A program made the translations under genes and the position numbers. The notes under the pieces are model-generated. The model was not told the DNA's origin, did no database searches, and was given only the letters and a program-made list of their open reading frames with translations. Shown piece after piece: positions 16,361 through 25,253 of a stretch of DNA of 64,000 bases (positions within the stretch are counted from its first letter, which is position 1; each line of letters starts with the position of its first letter). Source of the DNA: Scandinavium sp036409475 (lineage in GTDB: Bacteria > Pseudomonadota > Gammaproteobacteria > Enterobacterales > Enterobacteriaceae). The DNA is taken from assembly GCF_036409475.1 (NCBI RefSeq), contig NZ_JAYRCK010000017.1, positions 51,753-115,752 of the forward strand, written 5' to 3'.

Positions 16361-17848
16361 ATGCGCAATCCCACCCTGTTGCAATGTTTTCACTGGTATT
16401 ACCCCGCTGGCGGTGAACTGTGGCGGGAGGTCGAAGCGCTTGCGCCCAACCTCAATGAAATTGGCGTCAATATGATTTGGCTGCCCCCGGCGTACAAAGG
16501 CGCGTCTGGCGGCTATTCCGTGGGATATGACAGCTACGATCTGTTCGATCTGGGCGAGTTTGATCAAAAGGGCTCACGCCCGACCAAATACGGTGACAAA
16601 GAGCAATTGCTGAAAGCCATCGCCGCGTTGAAAGAGCATGACATCGCCGTGCTGCTGGACGTGGTGGTGAACCACAAAATGGGCGCGGACGAGAAAGAAC
16701 GCATTCATGTTCAGCGCGTCAACGAACAAGACCGCACCCAAATCGACGATGAAGTCATCGAATGCGATGCCTGGACGAAATACACCTTCCCGGTTCGCGG
16801 CGGAAAATACTCCCGGTTTGTCTGGGATTACAAATGCTTCAGCGGCGTGGATCACATCGAAAACCCTGATGAAAATGGCGTGTTTAAAATCGTCAACGAC
16901 TACAGCGGCGAAGGCTGGAACGATCAGGTCGACGGTGAGCTGGGTAACTTCGACTATCTGATGGGTGAAAACATCGATTTTCGCAATCACGCGGTCACCG
17001 AAGAGCTGAAATACTGGGCGCGCTGGGTGATGGAACAGACCGGGTGCGACGGTTTTCGTCTTGATGCGGTCAAACACATTCCCGCCTGGTTCTACAAAGA
17101 ATGGATTGAGCACGTGCAGGAAGTTGCGCCCAAGCCGCTGTTTATCGTGGCGGAATACTGGTCGCATGAAGTTGAGACACTGCAAAACTACATCAATCAG
17201 GTCGACGGCCAGACCCTGCTGTTCGATGCCCCGTTGCAGATGAAATTTCACGAGGCCTCACGTCTGGGACGCGACTACGACATGAGCCAGATTTTCACCG
17301 GCACGCTGGTCGAAGCCGATCCTTTCCACGCCATGACCCTGGTGACCAACCATGACACACAGCCGCTGCAGGCATTGGAAGCCCCGGTTGAACCGTGGTT
17401 TAAACCGCTGGCCTACGCGCTGATTCTGCTGCGCGAGAATGGCGTGCCTTCCGTGTTCTACCCGGATCTGTTTGGTGCTATTTATGAAGATACCGGCGGT
17501 GATGGCAACACCTACAAAATAGAGATGCCGGTGATTGAACAGTTGCACGAGTTGATCGACGCCCGCCAGCGTTTCGCCCACGGCGTACAAACGCTGTTCT
17601 TCGATCATCCTAACTGCATCGCCTTCAGCCGCAGCGGCACAGACGAAGCGCCAGGCTGCGTGGTGGTGCTCTCAAATGGAGATGATGGTGAAAAACAAAT
17701 CGCCCTTGGGGAAAACTACGGCAACAAACGCTGGAAGGATTTTCTCGCGAACCGGGAAGAGACAGTGGAAACCGACGAAGCCGGAACGGGCATCTTTACC
17801 TGCAAAGGGGGAAGCGTCAGCGTATGGGTGATGGAGGAGGTGTTGTAG
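16361..17848 (+). CDS. amyA: Cytoplasmic alpha-amylase
   Basis: A 495-aa glycoside hydrolase family 13 enzyme that cleaves alpha-1,4 glucans. Family regions are intact: DVVVNHK, GFRLDAVKH (nucleophile Asp), FIVAEYW (acid/base Glu) and VTNHDTQ (third Asp). There is no signal peptide, fitting the cytoplasmic location known for E. coli AmyA. I start at MRNPTLLQCFHWYYP, where GGAGTCTCAGT precedes the ATG; the open frame runs 47 codons further upstream without support. Confidence 0.96.
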   Translation: MRNPTLLQCFHWYYPAGGELWREVEALAPNLNEIGVNMIWLPPAYKGASGGYSVGYDSYDLFDLGEFDQKGSRPTKYGDKEQLLKAIAALKEHDIAVLLDVVVNHKMGADEKERIHVQRVNEQDRTQIDDEVIECDAWTKYTFPVRGGKYSRFVWDYKCFSGVDHIENPDENGVFKIVNDYSGEGWNDQVDGELGNFDYLMGENIDFRNHAVTEELKYWARWVMEQTGCDGFRLDAVKHIPAWFYKEWIEHVQEVAPKPLFIVAEYWSHEVETLQNYINQVDGQTLLFDAPLQMKFHEASRLGRDYDMSQIFTGTLVEADPFHAMTLVTNHDTQPLQALEAPVEPWFKPLAYALILLRENGVPSVFYPDLFGAIYEDTGGDGNTYKIEMPVIEQLHELIDARQRFAHGVQTLFFDHPNCIAFSRSGTDEAPGCVVVLSNGDDGEKQIALGENYGNKRWKDFLANREETVETDEAGTGIFTCKGGSVSVWVMEEVL

Positions 17849-17860
17849 TTTTGGCTATTT

Positions 17861-17934
17861 TGCCGGGCGGCACTGCGTTTGCCCGGCCTACATGGGTACC
17901 TGTAGGCCCGGTAAGGCGTAGCCGCCACCGGGCA
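17861..17934. repeat. REP/BIME palindromic element
   Basis: Two inverted REP-like units (TGCCGGGCGGCACTGCGTTT... and its partner reading TGTAGGCCCGGTAAGGCGTA...) sit head to head between convergent amyA and yedD. This is the usual location of bacterial interspersed mosaic elements, which can stabilise mRNA ends and bind gyrase or IHF. Confidence 0.88.
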
Positions 17935-17952
17935 ATCTCAATCGGGCAGAGT

Positions 17953-18366
17953 TTAAGGCAGAGGCGACAACAGAGGATTTTTTTCCAGGTAGTCGGCACA
18001 TTCCTGAGTCGGGCGATCCACGCGTTTCAGCGTCATGCGATCGTACTCAATACGCTCGCCTTCGCGGTCGATGGCATACACGTCGCGCTTGTTAGTGACG
18101 TTATAAATATCGTCATCACGCTGCATCAATTTGCCCGGCAGCGCTATCACGCGTTTCCACTGACGGCAATCCAGCGTGTCGCCCTGCGGCGTGACAATCA
18201 GCGTCGCAATGGCTTCCGGGCTGACCATCGCACTTTGTGGCCCTTCCGACTGCCAGTAGCCCGCAAGCCCAGCCGGTGCGGGAGCCTTAACCACGTTGTT
18301 ATAGTTATCAATATGAACACACCCGCTCAGCGCCAGCATCGCGCCAATCATCGCAATCTTTTTCAT
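17953..18366 (-). CDS. yedD: Lipoprotein YedD
   Basis: A 137-aa predicted outer-membrane lipoprotein. The leader ends in a lipobox (LALSGC) and the mature protein starts CVHIDNYNN. Function is unknown; the family is conserved at this flagellar locus. The ATG at 18366 has AGGATGAG upstream and is preferred to the GTG one codon earlier. Confidence 0.92.
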   Translation of the reverse strand: MKKIAMIGAMLALSGCVHIDNYNNVVKAPAPAGLAGYWQSEGPQSAMVSPEAIATLIVTPQGDTLDCRQWKRVIALPGKLMQRDDDIYNVTNKRDVYAIDREGERIEYDRMTLKRVDRPTQECADYLEKNPLLSPLP

Positions 18367-18427
18367 CACTCATCCTGCAAACCGTGAAAAAAATATTGTG
18401 TCATTAAAGCGGTAACGCTTCCAGCCT

Positions 18428-18880
18428 TTACTTCTGCGGAATGATGGAGATATGACCATTAGTTTCGAGGATGGCGAACTTAATTTCCGCCAATTCTGTC
18501 AGCCCCTGATTGTTGCGTGCCGACACCATAATGTCGTCGACAGAGATATCCGCCATTTTCATTTTATCCCGCATCAGCACGCCATTTTCCACCAGCACCA
18601 CCGCCGTGCCGTCGATCATCTCCTCGGCACCCGGCAGGTATTTTTTGAGTTTGCCAAACAGCATATCCATCACGATGAGCGTAATGATGCACAACGCCGC
18701 GCCGGTGACAGAAAAATCGTTGCCGAGCAGCCCCTGTTGAGTGGCCTCACTGATGATGAGCAGCAAAATAAGATCGAACGACGTCATCTGTAACAATGCA
18801 CGTCGCCCGGCGATTTTAAACACCACCAGAAGAATCAGGTAAATCGCGACAGCTCGCAGGATCATATCCATGGGCAGCAC
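18428..18880 (-). CDS. DUF421 (YetF/YcaP-like) membrane protein
   Basis: A 150-aa protein with N-terminal hydrophobic helices (YLILLVVFKIAGRRALLQMTSFDLILLLIISEA) and a soluble YetF-type C-terminal domain (DGTAVVLVENGVLMRDKMKMADISVDDIM). The GR(R/K)xLxxMTxFD motif marks the DUF421 family, whose biochemical role is not settled. GTG at 18880 directly abuts the stop of the upstream gene; internal ATGs at 18871 and 18865 are alternatives. It forms a two-gene unit with the next entry and takes the place where E. coli has yedE, yedF and yedK. Confidence 0.82.
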   Translation of the reverse strand: MLPMDMILRAVAIYLILLVVFKIAGRRALLQMTSFDLILLLIISEATQQGLLGNDFSVTGAALCIITLIVMDMLFGKLKKYLPGAEEMIDGTAVVLVENGVLMRDKMKMADISVDDIMVSARNNQGLTELAEIKFAILETNGHISIIPQK

Positions 18881-19393
18881 TTAAGGATAAATAAACTGGG
18901 AAAGGGCAACAGGCTGCTGCTGGTTCACTTGCAGCGTCGACTTCACTCTTCCGGCATCACGCGGTTGCACGCTGAGCCACAGCGTGCGCGTTCCGCCTTC
19001 CGGCTGATCGTGAAACTCCAGCGTCATGGCACCGTGATGGCTGGTAAAGCGCCACGGCTGCGGGTAGAGCGCGTTTATCTCAAACGCATCCATAAACTGG
19101 CCGCCCAGCGTCACCGTATAACGGTCGCTGGCAGGCACTTTGAGCGTCAACTTCAAATCCATGTCGCTTTGATTTCGCCCAAAACGCTCATAGCTCACGC
19201 TCAACGACTGGTCCGCATTCACCGCGCTGGCGTTACTGAAGAAGCCTTTCGAAAACAGGCCGCAGAACCCAGCCAGCAACAGCAAAATCAACAGCACGAA
19301 GCCGTACTGACGAGCTGCGTTCTCCACCCGTAACCAGAAAAGGTGTTCTGCGACAGGAGCATGAGACGACGATGATGATTTGCTGCCAGCCAT
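18881..19393 (-). CDS. Single-pass membrane protein of unknown function
   Basis: This 170-aa protein has a Ser-rich cytoplasmic start, one strong membrane helix at about residues 31-48 (FVLLILLLLAGFCGLF), then a soluble periplasmic-looking domain rich in beta-type sequence (MDLKLTLKVPASDRYTVTLGGQF). I do not recognise the family. It abuts the DUF421 gene with no gap, so the two proteins are likely co-expressed and may interact. Confidence 0.72.
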   Translation of the reverse strand: MAGSKSSSSSHAPVAEHLFWLRVENAARQYGFVLLILLLLAGFCGLFSKGFFSNASAVNADQSLSVSYERFGRNQSDMDLKLTLKVPASDRYTVTLGGQFMDAFEINALYPQPWRFTSHHGAMTLEFHDQPEGGTRTLWLSVQPRDAGRVKSTLQVNQQQPVALSQFIYP

Positions 19394-19530
19394 AATGACC
19401 TCGACGCGTTGACGAACCGTAGAGGAAAGTATGGTCGGTTACAGGCAGACAGTAAGTTGCTGATGAAAAAAAAGTGACGAGGCGCAAAAGAGTATGATCC
19501 CGACCGGCTGAGGCCGGGCATCTCTTTTCA

Positions 19531-19842
19531 CTACACCTGCATCGACATCATTTCCTGATAAGCCGCCACCAGCTTGTTACGCACCTGGATGCCCATCTGC
19601 AAAGACACTGACGATTTTTGCAGGTCGGTCATCACATCGTTTAATGCAATGCCGGGTTCACCCATCGCAAATTTTTCGGCCTGCGCTTTGGCGCTGTTTT
19701 GCGTTTCGCTGATGCGGTCCAGCGCAGAGCTTAACTGCCCGGCAAAGCTGATGGACGGCAGTTCTTCTACCGCCTGATTGCGAGCGACGCTGGCGGCTGC
19801 CTGCATCTGTGTCAGTACCCCTTCGATACCTGTGATGGCCAT
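19531..19842 (-). CDS. fliE: Flagellar hook-basal body adapter FliE
   Basis: FliE (103 aa) joins the MS ring to the rod and is needed for early export. The conserved C-terminal half (LNDVMTDLQKSSVSLQMGIQVRNKLVAAYQEMMSMQV) is intact. It is transcribed divergently from fliF. The 214-bp gap between them should hold the two class 2, FlhDC-dependent promoters. Confidence 0.95.
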   Translation of the reverse strand: MAITGIEGVLTQMQAAASVARNQAVEELPSISFAGQLSSALDRISETQNSAKAQAEKFAMGEPGIALNDVMTDLQKSSVSLQMGIQVRNKLVAAYQEMMSMQV

Positions 19843-20056
19843 GTTTATCCCCTGGTCGATGTCATGGAGGATGAGATTAGCAGCTTGTCAATAAGATAAA
19901 GGCGCTAATTAGCGTGAAAAAACCCGACTATTTGACCCATAGAAAATCGCGGAACGTCAAATAATGGCATGGCTATCACTTTGCCTTTGCCGACCGGGAG
20001 TCAGCCTTGTTTTTGTCCACGTTTAACACCAGCGATCCGTATTTGCGAGGTGCGCA

Positions 20057-21733
20057 ATGAGCGCGACAGCCACGACCACAGCCCAAACAAAGATGCCTGA
20101 GTGGGTCGCTCGCCTGCGCGCTAACCCCAAAATTCCCCTTATGGTGGCAAGTGCCGCGGCGGTGGCCATCATCGTGGCTCTTGTGCTGTGGGCAAAGCAG
20201 CCGGACTACCGCACGCTGTTCAGTAATCTGACCGATCAGGACGGCGGCGCCATCGTCACCCAGCTTCAGCAGATGAACGTGCCTTACCGTTTTGCCGATA
20301 GCGGCGGCGCGATTGAAGTGCCTGCGGATAAAGTGCATGAACTGCGTCTGCGTCTGGCTCAGGCCGGATTGCCAAAAGGCGGAGCGGTGGGTTTTGAGCT
20401 GCTGGACCAGGAAAAATTCGGTATCAGCCAGTTCAGCGAGCAGGTGAACTATCAGCGCGCGCTGGAAGGTGAACTCGCCCGCACCATCGAAACGCTCGGC
20501 CCGGTAAAAAGTGCACGTGTTCACCTTGCGATGCCGAAACCGACGCTGTTCGTGCGTGAACAAAAACAACCTTCTGCCTCCGTGACCCTGAACCTTGAAC
20601 CTGGCCGAGCGCTGGATGAAGGCCAGATTGCGGCGGTGGTGCATTTAGTGTCGAGTGCCGTCGCAGGTCTCCCGCCGGGCAACGTGACGCTGGTCGACCA
20701 GGGTGGCCATCTGCTGACCCAATCCAATACCGGCGATCGCGACCTGAATGACACTCAACTGAAATACGCTTCCGATGTGGAAAGCCGCATTCAGCGCCGT
20801 ATTGAATCCATCCTGTCGCCAATTGTCGGCAACGGCAACGTTCATGCGCAGGTCACCGCGCAGATCAACTTCGACAATAAAGAACAAACTCAGGAGCAAT
20901 ACAGCCCGAATGGCGATGCCAGCCAGGCCGTGATGCGTTCCCGTCAGGTGAATGAGAGCGAGCAGGTCGGCAGCCCGTATCCGGGCGGCGTGCCAGGCGC
21001 GTTGTCCAACTCCCCTGCCCCTGCGCCAAATGCGCCAATCTCGACGCCGCCAGCCAACCAGAATGCGGCTCAGGGTCAGCAGCGTACCACCAGCACCAAC
21101 AACCAGAGTGGCCCGCGCAACAGCTCGCGTAACGAAACCACCAACTACGAAGTCGACCGCACGATCCTGCACACCAAAATGAACGTCGGTGACGTGCAGC
21201 GCCTGTCCGTTGCGGTGGTGGTGAATTACAAAAATCTGCCGGACGGTAAGACGCTGCCGCTGACCGCCGATCAGATGAAACAGATTGAAGACCTGACTCG
21301 CGAAGCGATGGGCTACTCCACCACCCGTGGCGATACCCTCAACGTGGTCAACTCGCCGTTTACCGCCGGGGATGAAACCGGAGGCGAGCTGCCGTTCTGG
21401 CAACAGCAATCGTTTATCGATCAGCTGATGTCTGCCGGTCGCTGGCTGCTGATTGCGCTTGTGGCGTGGATCCTGTGGCGTAAAGCGGTGCGTCCGCAGT
21501 TTGTTCGCCGCCAGGAAGTGCTGAAAGCCGCGCAGGAAGAAGCCCGCATCGAACGCGAAATGGCGCAGGCGGTGGAAGTTCACCTCAGCAAAGATGAGCA
21601 ACAGCAGAGTCGCCGTGCCAACCAGCGCCTGAGCGCCGAGGTGATGAGCCAGCGTATTCGTGAAATGTCAGACAACGATCCGCGCGTCGTCGCGCTGGTC
21701 ATTCGCCAGTGGATGAGCAACGACCATGAGTAA
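20057..21733 (+). CDS. fliF: Flagellar MS-ring protein FliF
   Basis: FliF (558 aa) builds the MS ring and RBM rings in the inner membrane. Two membrane helices frame the protein (VASAAAVAIIVALVLWA near residues 30-48; WLLIALVAWILW near 465). A Pro/Asn/Gln-rich linker at about 310-360 separates the RBM3 halves. The cytoplasmic C-terminus (VVALVIRQWMSND) is the FliG-binding tail. First gene of the fliF-K operon; it overlaps fliG by 8 bp. Confidence 0.97.
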   Translation: MSATATTTAQTKMPEWVARLRANPKIPLMVASAAAVAIIVALVLWAKQPDYRTLFSNLTDQDGGAIVTQLQQMNVPYRFADSGGAIEVPADKVHELRLRLAQAGLPKGGAVGFELLDQEKFGISQFSEQVNYQRALEGELARTIETLGPVKSARVHLAMPKPTLFVREQKQPSASVTLNLEPGRALDEGQIAAVVHLVSSAVAGLPPGNVTLVDQGGHLLTQSNTGDRDLNDTQLKYASDVESRIQRRIESILSPIVGNGNVHAQVTAQINFDNKEQTQEQYSPNGDASQAVMRSRQVNESEQVGSPYPGGVPGALSNSPAPAPNAPISTPPANQNAAQGQQRTTSTNNQSGPRNSSRNETTNYEVDRTILHTKMNVGDVQRLSVAVVVNYKNLPDGKTLPLTADQMKQIEDLTREAMGYSTTRGDTLNVVNSPFTAGDETGGELPFWQQQSFIDQLMSAGRWLLIALVAWILWRKAVRPQFVRRQEVLKAAQEEARIEREMAQAVEVHLSKDEQQQSRRANQRLSAEVMSQRIREMSDNDPRVVALVIRQWMSNDHE

Positions 21734-22727
21734 TACAGCCCTTTCCGGTACCGATAAAAGCGTCATCCTGCTGATGACCATTGGCGAAGATCGCGCGGCG
21801 GAGGTGTTCAAACACCTCAACACCCGCGAAGTGCAAACCCTGAGTGCGGCGATGGCGAGCGTGCGTCAGATTTCGAACAAACAGCTGACAGAAGTGCTGG
21901 CAGAGTTTGAACATGAAGCCGAGCAGTACGCGGCGCTGAACGTCAACGCCAACGAGTATCTGCGTTCCGTGCTGGTGAAAGCGCTGGGCGAAGAACGCGC
22001 CGCCAGCCTGCTGGAAGATATTCTCGAAACCCGCGAAACCACCAGCGGCATCGAGACGCTCAACTTTATGGAGCCACAGAGCGCCGCCGATCTTATTCGC
22101 GACGAACACCCGCAGATCATCGCGACGATTTTGGTGCACCTCAAACGCGGTCAGGCGGCAGATATTCTGGCGCTGTTCGACGAACGTCTGCGCCACGACG
22201 TGATGCTGCGTATCGCCACCTTCGGCGGTGTTCAGCCTGCGGCGCTGGCCGAGCTGACCGAAGTGCTCAACAACCTGCTCGACGGCCAGAACCTCAAGCG
22301 CAGCAAAATGGGCGGCGTGAGAACCGCAGCCGAAATTATCAACCTGATGAAAACTCAGCAGGAAGAAGCGGTTATCACCGCAGTGCGCGAATTCGACGGC
22401 GAGCTGGCGCAGAAAATCATCGACGAGATGTTCCTGTTCGAAAACCTCGTCGAAGTGGACGACCGCAGCATCCAGCGCCTGTTGCAGGAAGTGGATTCCG
22501 AATCGCTGCTTATCGCCCTCAAAGGGGCCGAACAGCCGCTGCGCGAGAAATTCCTGCGCAACATGTCGCAGCGTGCGGCAGATATCCTGCGCGACGATCT
22601 CGCCAACCGTGGTCCGGTTCGCCTGTCGCAGGTGGAGAACGAACAGAAAGCCATTCTGCTTATTGTGCGTCGCCTGGCCGAAACCGGCGAGATGGTGATT
22701 GGCAGCGGAGACGACACCTATGTCTGA
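21726..22727 (+). CDS. fliG: Flagellar motor switch protein FliG
   Basis: FliG (333 aa) couples torque from MotA to the rotor. The N-terminal FliF-binding domain, the middle domain with the EHPQ motif (DEHPQIIATILVHLKR) and the C-terminal charged torque helix (LRNMSQRAADILRDDLANRGPVRLSQVE) are all present. Two residues longer than E. coli at the N-terminus. It overlaps fliF and fliH by 8 bp each. Confidence 0.97.
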   Translation: MSNTALSGTDKSVILLMTIGEDRAAEVFKHLNTREVQTLSAAMASVRQISNKQLTEVLAEFEHEAEQYAALNVNANEYLRSVLVKALGEERAASLLEDILETRETTSGIETLNFMEPQSAADLIRDEHPQIIATILVHLKRGQAADILALFDERLRHDVMLRIATFGGVQPAALAELTEVLNNLLDGQNLKRSKMGGVRTAAEIINLMKTQQEEAVITAVREFDGELAQKIIDEMFLFENLVEVDDRSIQRLLQEVDSESLLIALKGAEQPLREKFLRNMSQRAADILRDDLANRGPVRLSQVENEQKAILLIVRRLAETGEMVIGSGDDTYV

Positions 22728-23421
22728 GTCCACGCCATGGAAAGTCTGGCAGCCTGACGATTTAGCCCCGAGAATGCCGGAGTTTGTCGCCGAATTCAGT
22801 GCTACAGATGAGCAAGTTGACGCAGAGCCGGAGATCTCTGAAGAACAGAAGCTGCAACAGCAACTGGCGCATATTCAGATGCAGGCCCACGAACAGGGCT
22901 ATAACGCAGGCCTGAATGAAGGCCGCAGCGCCGGACATGCGCAAGGTTATCAGGAAGGATTGGCGCAGGGTCAGGAACAAGGCCTGACTCAGGCGCAACA
23001 GCAGCAAGCACCGTTACATGCACGGATGCAACAGCTGGTGAGCGAGTTTCAGCATACGCTGGACGCCCTCGACAGCGTGATTGCCTCGCGCCTGATGCAG
23101 ATGGCGCTGGAAGCGGCACGCCAGGTGATTGGCCAGGCTCCGGTGGTCGATAACTCAGCGCTGATCAAACAGATTCAGGCGTTGCTGCAACAGGAACCGC
23201 TGTTCAGCGGCAAACCGCAATTGCGTGTGCATCCGGATGATTTACAGCGGGTTGAAGAGATGGTCGGCGCGACGTTAAGCCTGCACGGCTGGCGGCTGCG
23301 CGGTGACCCAACGCTGCATCATGGCGGCTGTAAAATCTCCGCTGATGAAGGCGATCTCGACGCCAGCGTCGCCACTCGCTGGCAGGAGCTGTGCCGTCTG
23401 GCCGCTCCGGGAGTCATCTGA
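22720..23421 (+). CDS. fliH: Flagellar export ATPase regulator FliH
   Basis: FliH (233 aa) binds and restrains the FliI ATPase and links it to FliN. The sequence has the tryptophan-containing N-terminus (STPWKVWQPDDLAP), a central segment of small-residue repeats (GYNAGLNEGRSAGHAQGYQEGLAQGQEQG, GxxxG type) and a conserved C-terminal domain. The ATG at 22720 within the fliG end is chosen because the MSESTPW start matches the family. Confidence 0.94.
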   Translation: MSESTPWKVWQPDDLAPRMPEFVAEFSATDEQVDAEPEISEEQKLQQQLAHIQMQAHEQGYNAGLNEGRSAGHAQGYQEGLAQGQEQGLTQAQQQQAPLHARMQQLVSEFQHTLDALDSVIASRLMQMALEAARQVIGQAPVVDNSALIKQIQALLQQEPLFSGKPQLRVHPDDLQRVEEMVGATLSLHGWRLRGDPTLHHGGCKISADEGDLDASVATRWQELCRLAAPGVI

Positions 23422-24791
23422 TGACCGCCCGTTTAACTCGCTGGCTGACCACGCTCGATAATTTCGAGACCAAAATGACCCAGCTTCCGGCTGTGCGTCG
23501 TTATGGTCGTTTGACTCGCGCCACGGGCTTAGTGCTGGAAGCAACCGGGCTGCAATTGCCGCTGGGAGCGACGTGCGTGATTGAGCGTCAGGAAAATGGC
23601 GAGGTGCGTGAAGTCGAAAGTGAAGTCGTCGGCTTTAACGGTCAGCGCCTGTTCCTGATGCCGCTGGAAGAAGTTGAAGGCATTTTGCCGGGCGCTCGCG
23701 TGTATGCGCGTAATGCTTCTGGCGACGGTCTGCAAAGCGGGAAACAGTTACCGTTAGGCCCTGCGCTGCTTGGGCGCGTGCTTGATGGTGCCGGTAAACC
23801 GCTTGATGGTTTGCCAGCTCCAGACACCACCGAAACCGGCGCGCTGATCACTCAGCCGTTTAACCCGTTGCAGCGCACGCCGATTGAACATGTGCTGGAC
23901 ACCGGCGTTCGCCCGATTAATGCCCTGCTCACCGTCGGACGAGGCCAGCGTATGGGCCTGTTCGCAGGCTCCGGCGTCGGCAAAAGCGTGCTGCTCGGCA
24001 TGATGGCGCGTTACACCCAGGCTGATGTGATTGTGGTGGGGCTTATCGGCGAACGTGGTCGCGAAGTAAAAGACTTTATCGAAAACATTCTGGGTGCTGA
24101 AGGCCGTGCCCGTTCCGTCGTTATCGCCGCTCCGGCTGACGTTTCGCCTCTGCTGCGTATGCAGGGTGCCGCGTATGCCACGCGCATCGCCGAAGATTTT
24201 CGTGACCGTGGACAGCACGTGTTGCTGATCATGGATTCCCTGACCCGTTACGCCATGGCCCAGCGTGAAATCGCGCTCGCCATCGGCGAACCGCCAGCGA
24301 CCAAAGGCTATCCGCCTTCAGTGTTCGCTAAGCTGCCTGCGCTGGTGGAACGCGCCGGGAACGGCATTACCGGCGGCGGATCGGTCACGGCGTTTTATAC
24401 CGTGCTGACCGAAGGCGACGATCAACAAGATCCGATCGCCGACTCAGCGCGAGCCATTCTTGACGGCCACATTGTGCTGTCCCGCCGTTTGGCGGAAGCG
24501 GGCCACTATCCGGCCATCGACATCGAAGCCTCCATCAGCCGCGCCATGACCGCCCTCATCACTGAGAAGCACTACGCGCGGGTGAGGAACTTCAAACAGC
24601 TGCTTTCCAGTTTCCAGCGTAACCGTGACCTGGTCAGCGTCGGCGCATATGCCAAAGGCAGCGACCCGATGCTCGACAAAGCCATTGCGTTATGGCCGCA
24701 GCTGGAAGGCTTTCTGCAACAGGGCATTTTTGAAAAAGCGGGCTGGGAAGACTCTCTTCAGGCTCTTGAGATTATCTTCCCCGCCGCCTGA
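23421..24791 (+). CDS. fliI: Flagellum-specific ATPase FliI
   Basis: FliI (456 aa) is the F1-beta-like ATPase of the flagellar type III export gate. It has Walker A AGSGVGKS, the ATPase alpha/beta signature region (PALVERAGNG) and Walker B VLLIMDSLTR. The ATG shares one base with the fliH stop (TGATG). The longer upstream frame overlaps fliH out of phase and lacks family similarity. Confidence 0.97.
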   Translation: MTARLTRWLTTLDNFETKMTQLPAVRRYGRLTRATGLVLEATGLQLPLGATCVIERQENGEVREVESEVVGFNGQRLFLMPLEEVEGILPGARVYARNASGDGLQSGKQLPLGPALLGRVLDGAGKPLDGLPAPDTTETGALITQPFNPLQRTPIEHVLDTGVRPINALLTVGRGQRMGLFAGSGVGKSVLLGMMARYTQADVIVVGLIGERGREVKDFIENILGAEGRARSVVIAAPADVSPLLRMQGAAYATRIAEDFRDRGQHVLLIMDSLTRYAMAQREIALAIGEPPATKGYPPSVFAKLPALVERAGNGITGGGSVTAFYTVLTEGDDQQDPIADSARAILDGHIVLSRRLAEAGHYPAIDIEASISRAMTALITEKHYARVRNFKQLLSSFQRNRDLVSVGAYAKGSDPMLDKAIALWPQLEGFLQQGIFEKAGWEDSLQALEIIFPAA

Positions 24792-24809
24792 TAGCAGGAG
24801 AACACCATC

Positions 24810-25253
24810 ATGGCGCAACACGGTGCATTAGCCACGCTCAAAGAGCTGGCTGAAAAAGAGGTCGATAACGCCGCCCTGCTGTTGGGTGAAATGCGGCGCG
24901 GCTGCCAGCAGGCCGAAGAGCAGTTGAAGATGCTGATGGACTACCAGCTGGAATACCAGAATAACCTGAACAGCAATATGTCTCAGGGCATGGCCAGCCT
25001 GCGCTGGCAGAACTATCAGCAGTTTATTCAGACGCTGGAAAAAGCCATCGACCAGCACCGTCAGCAGCTGTTGCAGTGGAACCGAAAAGTCGAACAGGCG
25101 CTCACCACCTGGCGCGAGAAAAAACAACGTTTGCAGGCATGGCAGACGCTACAGGACAGACAAGCCGCCGCGACGTGGCTTGCGGAAAACCGTCTCGATC
25201 AGAAAAAAATGGATGAGTTTGCCCAGCGCGCCACCTTAAGGAAACCCGAATGA
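24810..25253 (+). CDS. fliJ: Flagellar export chaperone FliJ
   Basis: FliJ (147 aa) is the stalk-like coiled coil of the export ATPase complex, analogous to F1 gamma. The sequence is nearly all helical and Gln/Lys/Glu-rich throughout (LKELAEKEVDNAALLLGEMRRG; DQHRQQLLQWNRKVEQALTTWREKK). It overlaps fliK by 4 bp (ATGA). Confidence 0.95.
   Translation: MAQHGALATLKELAEKEVDNAALLLGEMRRGCQQAEEQLKMLMDYQLEYQNNLNSNMSQGMASLRWQNYQQFIQTLEKAIDQHRQQLLQWNRKVEQALTTWREKKQRLQAWQTLQDRQAAATWLAENRLDQKKMDEFAQRATLRKPE

Noticed and set aside
16574..17251. 225-aa minus-strand frame inside amyA
   Set aside because: amyA has all catalytic motifs in the opposite strand; this frame has no recognisable feature.
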